A stretch of 64,000 bases of DNA from Vibrio hepatarius (GTDB lineage: Bacteria > Pseudomonadota > Gammaproteobacteria > Enterobacterales > Vibrionaceae). Every line of letters begins with the position of its first letter. The first letter of the stretch is position 1. The notes under the pieces were generated by a model. That model worked only from the letters and a program-made list of their open reading frames with translations. It had not been told where the DNA came from and made no database searches. This document shows, in pieces, positions 57,907-64,000 of the stretch. The DNA is taken from positions 1 through 64,000 of the forward strand of contig NZ_JAATOO010000018.1 in the NCBI RefSeq assembly GCF_011806575.1. Direction: 5' to 3'. The position numbers and the translations under genes were made by a program.

Positions 57907-58560
57907 TTAGGCAAATCCGTTTTGTTGTAAAAATTCCATCGTGATACGAGACTCTGGCTGTTGATCTCGTTGCGCGGTAAGCAGTCGCTCCATATAGCGC
58001 GCGAGCACGTCAACCTCTAGGTTTACTTTACGTCCAACATGGAAGTCTGCAATGGTGGTTTCTTCTCCGGTGTGAGGCACTATCGTCAGTTTAAACGCAT
58101 CCTTGCGCAGCGCGTTCACTGTCAAACTAATACCATCAACTGTGATTGAGCCTTTTTCAGCGACGTACTTGGCGATTTCACTCGGCATTGCCACCCAAAA
58201 TTCGATCGCACGCCCTACCATGTTGCGCTCAACGATTTCACCCACACCATCGACGTGACCAGACACAATATGTCCGCCAAATCGAGTTGTTGGCAGCATC
58301 GCTTTTTCTAAGTTAACTTTGTCGCCTGCTTGGTAATCAGCAAAACCGGTTTTCTTCAGCGTCTCCAACGAAAGATCCGCGGTGTAGCTAGTCTGACTAA
58401 AATCGACCACTGTCAGACACACACCATTGGTCGCGATGCTGTCACCCAACTTAACGTCAGACATATCCAGCTTACCGACTTCGACGGTAACACTGATATC
58501 CTCACCTTTCGGTGTAATCGCAGTCAACGTGCCGACTGCTTCCACAATACCTGTAAACAT
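57907..58560 (-). CDS. ribE: riboflavin synthase alpha subunit RibE (RibC)
   Basis: Trimeric enzyme of 217 aa that dismutates two lumazines into riboflavin and a pyrimidine. It starts MFTGIVEAVG. Two tandem lumazine-binding beta barrels cover about 1-97 and 98-200. The internal repeat is visible as SIATNGVCLTVVDF and SITVDGISLTVNAL, and each half has its GGHIVSGHVDGV or HTGEETTI segment. It begins 2 bp after the ribD stop. Confidence 0.96.
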   Translation of the reverse strand: MFTGIVEAVGTLTAITPKGEDISVTVEVGKLDMSDVKLGDSIATNGVCLTVVDFSQTSYTADLSLETLKKTGFADYQAGDKVNLEKAMLPTTRFGGHIVSGHVDGVGEIVERNMVGRAIEFWVAMPSEIAKYVAEKGSITVDGISLTVNALRKDAFKLTIVPHTGEETTIADFHVGRKVNLEVDVLARYMERLLTAQRDQQPESRITMEFLQQNGFA

Positions 58561-58562
58561 AA

Positions 58563-59669
58563 TTACGAATCTTTTCTTAGTAACTTGGCAACGATACGAA
58601 TATCCTTGCCCACTTGTCTTACGTCTTGAATATCCAGCTCAATGACCTCTGCCATCGATTCAAGCCCTAGCGCACCGAGCAGCCCTCTGCCATCGCTCCC
58701 CATAATTTTAGGCGCAAGATAGAGGATAAGCTCATCCACCAAACCAGCGTGGATTAAGCTGCTCGCCAAAGTGGCGCCCGCTTCCACCCAAAGGTGGTTC
58801 ACGTTGTGATGACTGGCTAATTGCGCAAACGTCGCTTTGAGGTCAATACGCTGCTCGCTATCTAAGCTAGGCGCAATGTCGCCTTGGTCAGAAACAATCA
58901 ACGTAGCGCCTGTGGATTGGAAAAGCTTGAGCTCAGGCGTCAGTTGCTGCTGGCGGTCGAGTATCACCCTAACAGGCTGACGTAAATCTTGTTGTAAATA
59001 GTTGGCTTGGACACTTTGCGGCAAATCGTCCCAGCGTACATTCAGCGAAGCATTGTCATCGGTCACCGTTTTACTGGTCGAGAGAATCGCACCGCTCTGA
59101 GCACGGTATTTTTGCACATCCTGACGCGCCTGTGGGGAGGTGATCCACTGGCTTTGCCCGTTGGCGAGAGCGGTTTGACCATCCAGACTCGCCGCCATTT
59201 TCAACTGAACAAACGGCATACCGGTTTTCATTCGTTTAATGAAAGCGGGATTGAGCGCGTACGCATCGGCTTCGAGCAAACCAACCTGGACGTCAATGCC
59301 AGCGTCACGCAGCATTTGAATCCCACGACCGGCGACTTGCGGGTTTGGGTCTTGCATCGCACAGATAACTTTCGCTACTTTGGCGTTAATCAAGCCTTCA
59401 GCACAAGGAGGAGTTCGACCATAGTGAGAACAAGGCTCCAACGTGACATAAGCGGTCGCACCCTCAGCTTTCTCGCCCGCCATACGCAGCGCGTGCACTT
59501 CGGCATGAGGCTCGCCCGCTTTGAAGTGAAAACCTTCACCGACGATTTCACCATCGCGGGTAATCACACAGCCGACGTTCGGATTAGGCGCCGTGGTGTA
59601 GATGCCGCCTTTCGCGAGTTGAATCGCACGCGACATCATTTGAAAATCTAGAGGAGAAAATTGGGACAT
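58563..59669 (-). CDS. ribD: bifunctional deaminase/reductase RibD
   Basis: Second and third steps of riboflavin synthesis, 368 aa. The deaminase domain (1-145) has the zinc motif HAEVHAL and PCSHYGRTPPC. The reductase domain (about 150-368) begins VQLKMAASLDGQTALANGQSQWI and has the NADPH-binding LWVEAGATLASSLI segment. It lies 12 bp after nrdR, the order seen in E. coli. Confidence 0.96.
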   Translation of the reverse strand: MSQFSPLDFQMMSRAIQLAKGGIYTTAPNPNVGCVITRDGEIVGEGFHFKAGEPHAEVHALRMAGEKAEGATAYVTLEPCSHYGRTPPCAEGLINAKVAKVICAMQDPNPQVAGRGIQMLRDAGIDVQVGLLEADAYALNPAFIKRMKTGMPFVQLKMAASLDGQTALANGQSQWITSPQARQDVQKYRAQSGAILSTSKTVTDDNASLNVRWDDLPQSVQANYLQQDLRQPVRVILDRQQQLTPELKLFQSTGATLIVSDQGDIAPSLDSEQRIDLKATFAQLASHHNVNHLWVEAGATLASSLIHAGLVDELILYLAPKIMGSDGRGLLGALGLESMAEVIELDIQDVRQVGKDIRIVAKLLRKDS

Positions 59670-59681
59670 CGCTGGCTGCCG

Positions 59682-60131
59682 TTAGTCTTCCAGTTTAGCG
59701 ATTTCTTCGCCAAACTCGCGGATATCTTCAAAACTGCGGTATACCGAAGCGAAACGGATATACGCAACCTTATCTAACTCTTTAAGCTGATCCATAACCA
59801 AGTTACCGATCATTTCACTCGGCACTTCGCGTTCACCCGTCGCACGTAACTGAGACTTAATCATGCTGATCGCAAGTTCTACTGCGTCTGCGCTGACCGG
59901 ACGTTTTTCCAGTGCGCGCTGCAGACCGCCAACCATTTTATCTTCGTTAAACGGTTCTCGGTTGCCGTTTGATTTAATCACTTTTGGCATCACTAATTCA
60001 GCAGTTTCAAACGTCGTAAAACGTTCACTGCACGCCAAACACTGCCGACGACGACGAACTTGATGGCCATCCGCCACCAAACGAGAGTCAATTACCTTAG
60101 TATCGTTCTCAGAACAAAAAGGACAATGCAT
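59682..60131 (-). CDS. nrdR: transcriptional repressor NrdR
   Basis: Repressor of ribonucleotide reductase genes, 149 aa. The zinc ribbon has four cysteines: CPFC at 3-6 and CLAC at 31-34 within [17 protein letters not shown]. The ATP-cone domain that senses dATP/ATP follows at about 49-139. It is the first gene of the riboflavin block, although no nrd gene is near. The gap to proA holds the proA terminator. Confidence 0.97.
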   Translation of the reverse strand: MHCPFCSENDTKVIDSRLVADGHQVRRRRQCLACSERFTTFETAELVMPKVIKSNGNREPFNEDKMVGGLQRALEKRPVSADAVELAISMIKSQLRATGEREVPSEMIGNLVMDQLKELDKVAYIRFASVYRSFEDIREFGEEIAKLED

Positions 60132-60183
60132 ATCACCTCCAAAATAATGCCAGATAGTGTAGCGGATTTAACAAAGCTAAGAA

Positions 60184-60212
60184 AAGCAAAAGGGGCCAAT
60201 CAGCCCCTTTTT
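60184..60212 (-). terminator. terminator of proBA
   Basis: AAAGGGGC (60189-60196) and GCCCCTTT (60203-60210) form an 8-bp stem with a 6-base loop. T-rich sequence follows on the minus strand. Confidence 0.85.
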
Positions 60213-60234
60213 CACCGTTCCGTCGCGCGTTTTG

Positions 60235-61485
60235 TTAACTGCGCGGCAAGTAGTTTGCCTTACCTACCCACTTGTAACTGGTTAATTCTTCAAGACCCAT
60301 TGGACCACGGGCGTGCAGTTTCTGCGTAGATACGGCGACTTCCGCACCTAAACCAAACTGTGCTCCGTCAGTAAAACGTGTCGAAGCATTCACGTAAACC
60401 GCTGCTGAGCCGGCCGAATTAATAAACAGCTCAGAGTTTTCTAGACTGTTGGTCATGATCGCGTCTGAGTGGCTCGCATTGTGAACACGCATGTGGTCAA
60501 TCGCTTCTTTCACGTCTGCAACGACTTTAACGCCCAGCGTGTAGCTCAACCATTCGGTATCAAAATCGCCCTCAGCCGCATCACGAATTTGCGTCGCGTT
60601 GCTCATCAGTGCTTTAGCCTTTGGTTCGGCAACAAACGTGACTTTGTCATTCAAGCGTTCAGCCAGCATTGGTAAAAACTCTGCGGCAATACGTTCGTGC
60701 ACTAATAGCGTATCCAGTGAGTTACACGCAGAAGGGCGCTGCACTTTAGAGTTCTCAACCACATCAAGAGATTTGGCTAGATTAGCGCTCTCATCAACAA
60801 AAATATGGCTGATACCAAAACCACCGATGATCACTGGGATCGTGCTGTTTTCTTTACACATTTTGTGTAGACCAGCGCCACCACGTGGAATGATCATATC
60901 AACATAATCGTCGAGTTTAAGTAACTGAGAAACCAACTCACGATCCGGCTTTTCGATGTACTGCACAGAAGCAGCAGGGAGATCAGCTTTAGCCAGTGCT
61001 GACTGAATCACCTTGACCAATTCCATGTTAGAGAAGAAGGTTTCTTTACCACCACGCAGAATACTGGCATTACCCGTTTTCAAACACAGAGCCGCGATAT
61101 CGATGGTCACATTTGGGCGCGCTTCGTAAATCACACCGACAACACCAAGTGGTACTCGGCGGCGAGACAACGACATACCGTTTTCCAGCACCTTACTATC
61201 AATTTCACTACCGACAGGATCATTCAAGCTGATCACATTACGGACATCATTGGCGATGCCCGTTAAGCGCTCTTCATTAAGCAGTAAGCGGTCGAGCAGT
61301 GCATCGGTTAGACCTGCCTCACGACCCAGTTCAATATCTTTTGCGTTTGCGGCCAAAATGGTCGCAGAGTTAGCTTCCAGCTCATCGGCGATGATGGCCA
61401 ATGCTTGGTTCTTTTGTGCTGTTGAAGCCGTTGCTAGTTGGAAAGCCGCGTCTTTGGCAGCTTTACCCATAGAAATCAGTTCCAC
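60235..61485 (-). CDS. proA: gamma-glutamyl phosphate reductase ProA
   Basis: Second step of proline synthesis: NADPH-dependent reduction of gamma-glutamyl phosphate to glutamate semialdehyde; 416 aa. The catalytic Cys is in [14 protein letters not shown]. The aldehyde-dehydrogenase-fold blocks [19 protein letters not shown] and LRGGKE are present, and the C-terminus has [37 protein letters not shown]. It follows proB with a 59-bp gap that contains a small inverted repeat. Confidence 0.97.
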   Translation of the reverse strand: MELISMGKAAKDAAFQLATASTAQKNQALAIIADELEANSATILAANAKDIELGREAGLTDALLDRLLLNEERLTGIANDVRNVISLNDPVGSEIDSKVLENGMSLSRRRVPLGVVGVIYEARPNVTIDIAALCLKTGNASILRGGKETFFSNMELVKVIQSALAKADLPAASVQYIEKPDRELVSQLLKLDDYVDMIIPRGGAGLHKMCKENSTIPVIIGGFGISHIFVDESANLAKSLDVVENSKVQRPSACNSLDTLLVHERIAAEFLPMLAERLNDKVTFVAEPKAKALMSNATQIRDAAEGDFDTEWLSYTLGVKVVADVKEAIDHMRVHNASHSDAIMTNSLENSELFINSAGSAAVYVNASTRFTDGAQFGLGAEVAVSTQKLHARGPMGLEELTSYKWVGKANYLPRS

Positions 61486-61502
61486 TATGTTTCCCTCTTC
61501 TT

Positions 61503-61545
61503 ATACCAATGTCGTTTAATCGTCAGACAGTATGAGACTTGGTAT
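61503..61545. repeat. short TACCAA/TTGGTA inverted repeat between proB and proA
   Basis: ATACCAA (61503-61509) and TTGGTAT (61539-61545) are perfect 7-bp arms 29 bases apart. The ends resemble those of the 173-bp element at 8586-8758. As there, one end abuts the stop codon of a minus-strand gene, here proB. It may be a deleted relative of that element or chance. Confidence 0.4.
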
Positions 61546-62678
61546 TATTCTTGGATTACTACCATATCATCACGGTGCAGCACTTCGCTGCCGTAGTCAT
61601 AACCCAATATTCCTAAAATATCTTTGCTGTGTTTGCCGATGATTTTGGTCATGTCTTTGCTTGAGTAGCTTGAGATGCCGCGCGCGACAATTTTACCGTT
61701 CACGTCGGTCACTCGAACCACATCGCCACGAGCAAACTCACCGCTTACTTTGGTTACGCCTTTCGCAAGCAAGCTACTGCCTTTAGCGTAAACTGCCTTC
61801 GCCGCACCTTCATCAATCACGATATCCCCAGACGTTGCTGGACCAGCTAGAATCCAACGCTTACGGTTTTCCAGAGCTTCTTCACACGGTAAGAAACGCG
61901 TGCCATGTGGCTCATCACCAAGTGAATCAAAAATCACGTTTGGCGCGCTGCCCGCCGCGATAATCACTTCAATCCCTGCACGGCGAGCAATATCCGCCGC
62001 TTGCAGTTTGGTCGCCATACCACCCGTACCTAGCGTCGTGCCGCTACCGCCGGCAATTTTACGCAGCGTGTCGTCGATGGTTTTGACTTCTTTGATCAGC
62101 TCAGCTTCTGGGTCTTTACGCGGGTCCGCGGTAAACAGACCTTTTTGGTCGGTCAGCAGCAATAGCTTGTCTGCGCCACACAAAATACCCACCAAGGCAG
62201 ATAGGTTGTCGTTATCACCGACTTTGATCTCGCTGGTCGCGACCGCGTCGTTTTCGTTAACGATTGGGATAATATCGTTTTCGACCAGAGCATTGATGGT
62301 GTCACGTGCGTTGAGGAAACGCTCACGGTCTTCCAGATCCGCGCGAGTCAACAGCATCTGACCGATCTTTATGCCGTAGATACCGAACAAGGCTTCCCAA
62401 GTTTGAATCAATTGACTCTGGCCCACCGCTGCAAGCAACTGTTTGCTCGCCATCGAGTTGGGGAGTGCGGGGTAACCAAGGTGCTCACGTCCGGCAGCAA
62501 TCGCGCCCGACGATACCATGACCACAGAGTGACCTAGTTTTTTAAGCTCTGCACATTGACGCACCAACTCAACCATATGAGCACGGTCTAACGCCAACGT
62601 ACCACCAGTTAATACACTGGTACCCAGTTTAACTACTACAGTTTTCGGCTGTAGAGTTTGTCCGCATTCTTGATTCAT
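61545..62678 (-). CDS. proB: glutamate 5-kinase ProB
   Basis: First step of proline synthesis, feedback-inhibited by proline. It has an amino-acid-kinase domain (1-260, [47 protein letters not shown]) and a C-terminal PUA domain (about 285-377). I chose the ATG at 62678 (377 aa), which matches the family start. The reading frame is open for 86 more codons across the whole gap to crl, but that part lacks similarity to ProB. Proline control would act on the enzyme; no leader regulation is evident. Confidence 0.94.
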   Translation of the reverse strand: MNQECGQTLQPKTVVVKLGTSVLTGGTLALDRAHMVELVRQCAELKKLGHSVVMVSSGAIAAGREHLGYPALPNSMASKQLLAAVGQSQLIQTWEALFGIYGIKIGQMLLTRADLEDRERFLNARDTINALVENDIIPIVNENDAVATSEIKVGDNDNLSALVGILCGADKLLLLTDQKGLFTADPRKDPEAELIKEVKTIDDTLRKIAGGSGTTLGTGGMATKLQAADIARRAGIEVIIAAGSAPNVIFDSLGDEPHGTRFLPCEEALENRKRWILAGPATSGDIVIDEGAAKAVYAKGSSLLAKGVTKVSGEFARGDVVRVTDVNGKIVARGISSYSSKDMTKIIGKHSKDILGILGYDYGSEVLHRDDMVVIQE

Positions 62679-62870
62679 TCTCGTTCTGCTATGAATAAAA
62701 TAAACAGGTTCTAAGCTATTGAAACCACTTCTCTCTACGACATCATCATGGTTCATGCTGAAAGTCGTCGCTAGAGTCGGCACGACATAAACTGTTTGTT
62801 TTACAGGATTATGTCGAAATAGCATCCAGACCTGTTGTTTTAGCAACCCGAGCACAAATTCACAAGTAGA

Positions 62871-62894
62871 AAAGGCGCCAAACGGCGCCTTTTT
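62871..62894 (-). terminator. terminator of crl
   Basis: AAAGGCGCC / GGCGCCTTT with an AAAC loop, T-rich on both sides. On the minus strand it follows the crl stop. The remaining 190 bp to proB must contain the proB promoter, which I cannot place with confidence. Confidence 0.9.
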
Positions 62895-62922
62895 AATAGA
62901 GAAAAAATATAACAGGTAAAAA

Positions 62923-63312
62923 TTAGACGAATTCAACAGATTCTTCGTGCATCTCTATCTCTAGTGCAAACTTTGATTGCATGGTCTCAACGAGCTTAAG
63001 ATGGAATGCTTCCTGAGTTCGGTTGACATCATCAATCACGTTTTTTGGCAGCGCTTCATCCTGCCACTCCCCGCTGATGTCGTAGAGTCCCTTTCTGTAG
63101 CGAGCTTGATAAACCTCTCCTTGTTTTTGCAGCTCGAGCCACCAGCCCCAGAACTCCCTCTTTTCCGGTGACTTTTTGTCATTAACACAAACAGATAAAC
63201 AATCGAATACGTAATACCCCTCTTCACTCTGAGGCTCACGTAAGTACGGTCCTATCGCTTTCAGCGTTGTTAGCAAGCGGTAATGAGTTGGAACTTTAGC
63301 CATATCAGACAT
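62923..63312 (-). CDS. crl: sigma factor-binding protein Crl
   Basis: Small cytoplasmic protein of 129 aa that binds RpoS (sigma S) and helps it capture core RNA polymerase. The conserved core [21 protein letters not shown] and [11 protein letters not shown] (about 23-65) is the Crl signature. I chose the ATG at 63312 because GGAG stands 6 bases before it; four in-frame Met lie upstream. Its place between frsA and proB is the same as in E. coli. Confidence 0.93.
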   Translation of the reverse strand: MSDMAKVPTHYRLLTTLKAIGPYLREPQSEEGYYVFDCLSVCVNDKKSPEKREFWGWWLELQKQGEVYQARYRKGLYDISGEWQDEALPKNVIDDVNRTQEAFHLKLVETMQSKFALEIEMHEESVEFV

Positions 63313-63417
63313 ATGAATCTCCATATTCATTTCTGTATTTATAGTTACAGACGCCATTTTATAACTTATTGTTTCCACGCGTCTTGAAGTTCAGTTTCGT
63401 CTAAATTAAACGAAATG

Positions 63418-64000
63418 TCATCTCATTAACTCATCCTCCAACCACTTGATCGCTAAATCGAGGGATTGCTCATATCCTTGTGAAATTGTCTTGGAACTGA
63501 TTTTCTTCGCTTTGCCATAATCGCTAAACAGCGCCACCATCTGGTTGTCACTGTACGGAGAAACCGGGTCACCCTCTAAACTCATTGCCAGAATAGGAAC
63601 TCTGGTCTTGCGACTGGAAAGAATCCCCTGCACTTTCAGCGACCAAGCCATCAACTGACTCGATAAGCTATGGATATCAACCGCATCCTTACCCAAGCGC
63701 GAGGCCAGTACATCCAAGTACATTTTTGGCATTTGCTTCAGCTTTTGAGGAGAAGAAAGCACATCATGAATAGGCGCACCGAGTGACACACACGCTTTAA
63801 TTTTGTCTTGTTCCATGAACGACAAACGCACCATAGCGTTGCCGCCAAAACGAAAACCAATCAGCCCGACGCTGTGGTGATCAACCCAAGGAATACTGTA
63901 TAGCTCGTTAAGTACCGCTTGGTGCAACACTGAGGTATCTTCGGTCAAATTCCAGTGGGTATTGTGGCCGACCGACGGCATATCGATGGTCATCATCGCG
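63418..64000 (-). CDS. frsA: esterase FrsA (YafA), 3' part
   Basis: C-terminal part (about 193 residues) of the alpha/beta-hydrolase FrsA, cut by the window end. The nucleophile-elbow region reads LIGFRFGGN, in which the usual Ser is replaced by Phe. This is also the case in other FrsA proteins, whose esterase activity has been debated. Later LAMSLEGDPVSPYSDNQMV carries the acidic-residue region. In E. coli FrsA binds unphosphorylated glucose EIIA and shifts metabolism to fermentation. Neighbour of crl as in E. coli. Confidence 0.9.
   Translation of the reverse strand, partial: AMMTIDMPSVGHNTHWNLTEDTSVLHQAVLNELYSIPWVDHHSVGLIGFRFGGNAMVRLSFMEQDKIKACVSLGAPIHDVLSSPQKLKQMPKMYLDVLASRLGKDAVDIHSLSSQLMAWSLKVQGILSSRKTRVPILAMSLEGDPVSPYSDNQMVALFSDYGKAKKISSKTISQGYEQSLDLAIKWLEDELMR

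Noticed and set aside
62679..62936. ProB of 463 aa starting at 62936
   Set aside because: The first 86 residues have no ProB similarity and cross the crl terminator; the ATG at 62678 fits the family.

Overview
The window is a stretch of conserved core chromosome from a gammaproteobacterium, almost certainly a Vibrio (chromosome 1). The gene order of the long blocks (map-glnD beside rpsB-tsf-pyrH-frr-uppS-cdsA-dxr-rseP-bamA-skp-lpxD-fabZ-lpxA-lpxB-rnhB-dnaE-accA-tilS; nrdR-ribD-ribE-ribBA-ribH-nusB-thiL-pgpA; crl-proB-proA; dnaQ/rnhA/yafS/gloB/mltD) is that of Vibrionaceae and their enterobacterial relatives. The protein sequences read as Vibrio throughout. The species cannot be fixed from the window alone.

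Layout. Positions 1-75 hold the 3' part of a tRNA-Tyr. 222-4740 (minus) is the trehalose system treR-treB-treC. 4846-5772 (minus) has a lysozyme-inhibitor-like lipoprotein and gmhB. 5991-8530 (plus) is the methionine ABC importer metNIQ behind MetJ boxes. 8586-8758 is a MITE-like inverted repeat. 8759-11970 (minus) has an AraC/GyrI-type regulator, an AbgT-family transporter, and the zinc-independent ribosomal proteins L36 and L31 behind a Zur-type palindrome. 12096-14620 (plus) is trmO and proS. 14653-17695 (minus) is a serine beta-lactamase-like hydrolase, a YafJ-type amidotransferase and gmhA. 18001-20454 (plus) is fadE behind a FadR-type operator. 20514-27730 is the dnaQ/rnhA/yafS/gloB/mltD neighbourhood. 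27782-30984 (minus) is glnB, a small cytochrome c, tilS and accA.

31021-49453 (minus) is the large envelope, replication and translation block. It contains dnaE, rnhB, the lipid A genes lpxB/lpxA/lpxD with fabZ, skp, bamA, rseP, dxr, cdsA, uppS, frr, pyrH, tsf and rpsB. Here isoprenoid precursor synthesis (dxr), undecaprenyl carrier (uppS), phospholipid (cdsA), lipid A (lpxABD) and outer-membrane assembly (bamA, skp) sit next to translation genes. Several intrinsic terminators punctuate it (after tsf, frr, lpxD, lpxA and accA, and between rpsB and tsf). 49828-54012 (plus) is map, glnD and yaeH. 54069-60131 (minus) is the riboflavin block with nusB, thiL and pgpA. 60235-64000 (minus) is proA, proB, crl and the 3' part of frsA.

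I see no insertion sequence, prophage, integron, CRISPR array, toxin-antitoxin pair or defence island. I did not find an undescribed multi-gene system. The observations most worth checking are regulatory or local: paired TreR operators flanking a promoter with a CRP site; a Zur/Fur-type double site over the L31/L36 paralogues; a nested hairpin before the AbgT gene; the MITE-like repeat and a shorter relative; a RibBA protein whose GTP cyclohydrolase half has lost its metal and catalytic motifs; and terminators inside the lipid A block.
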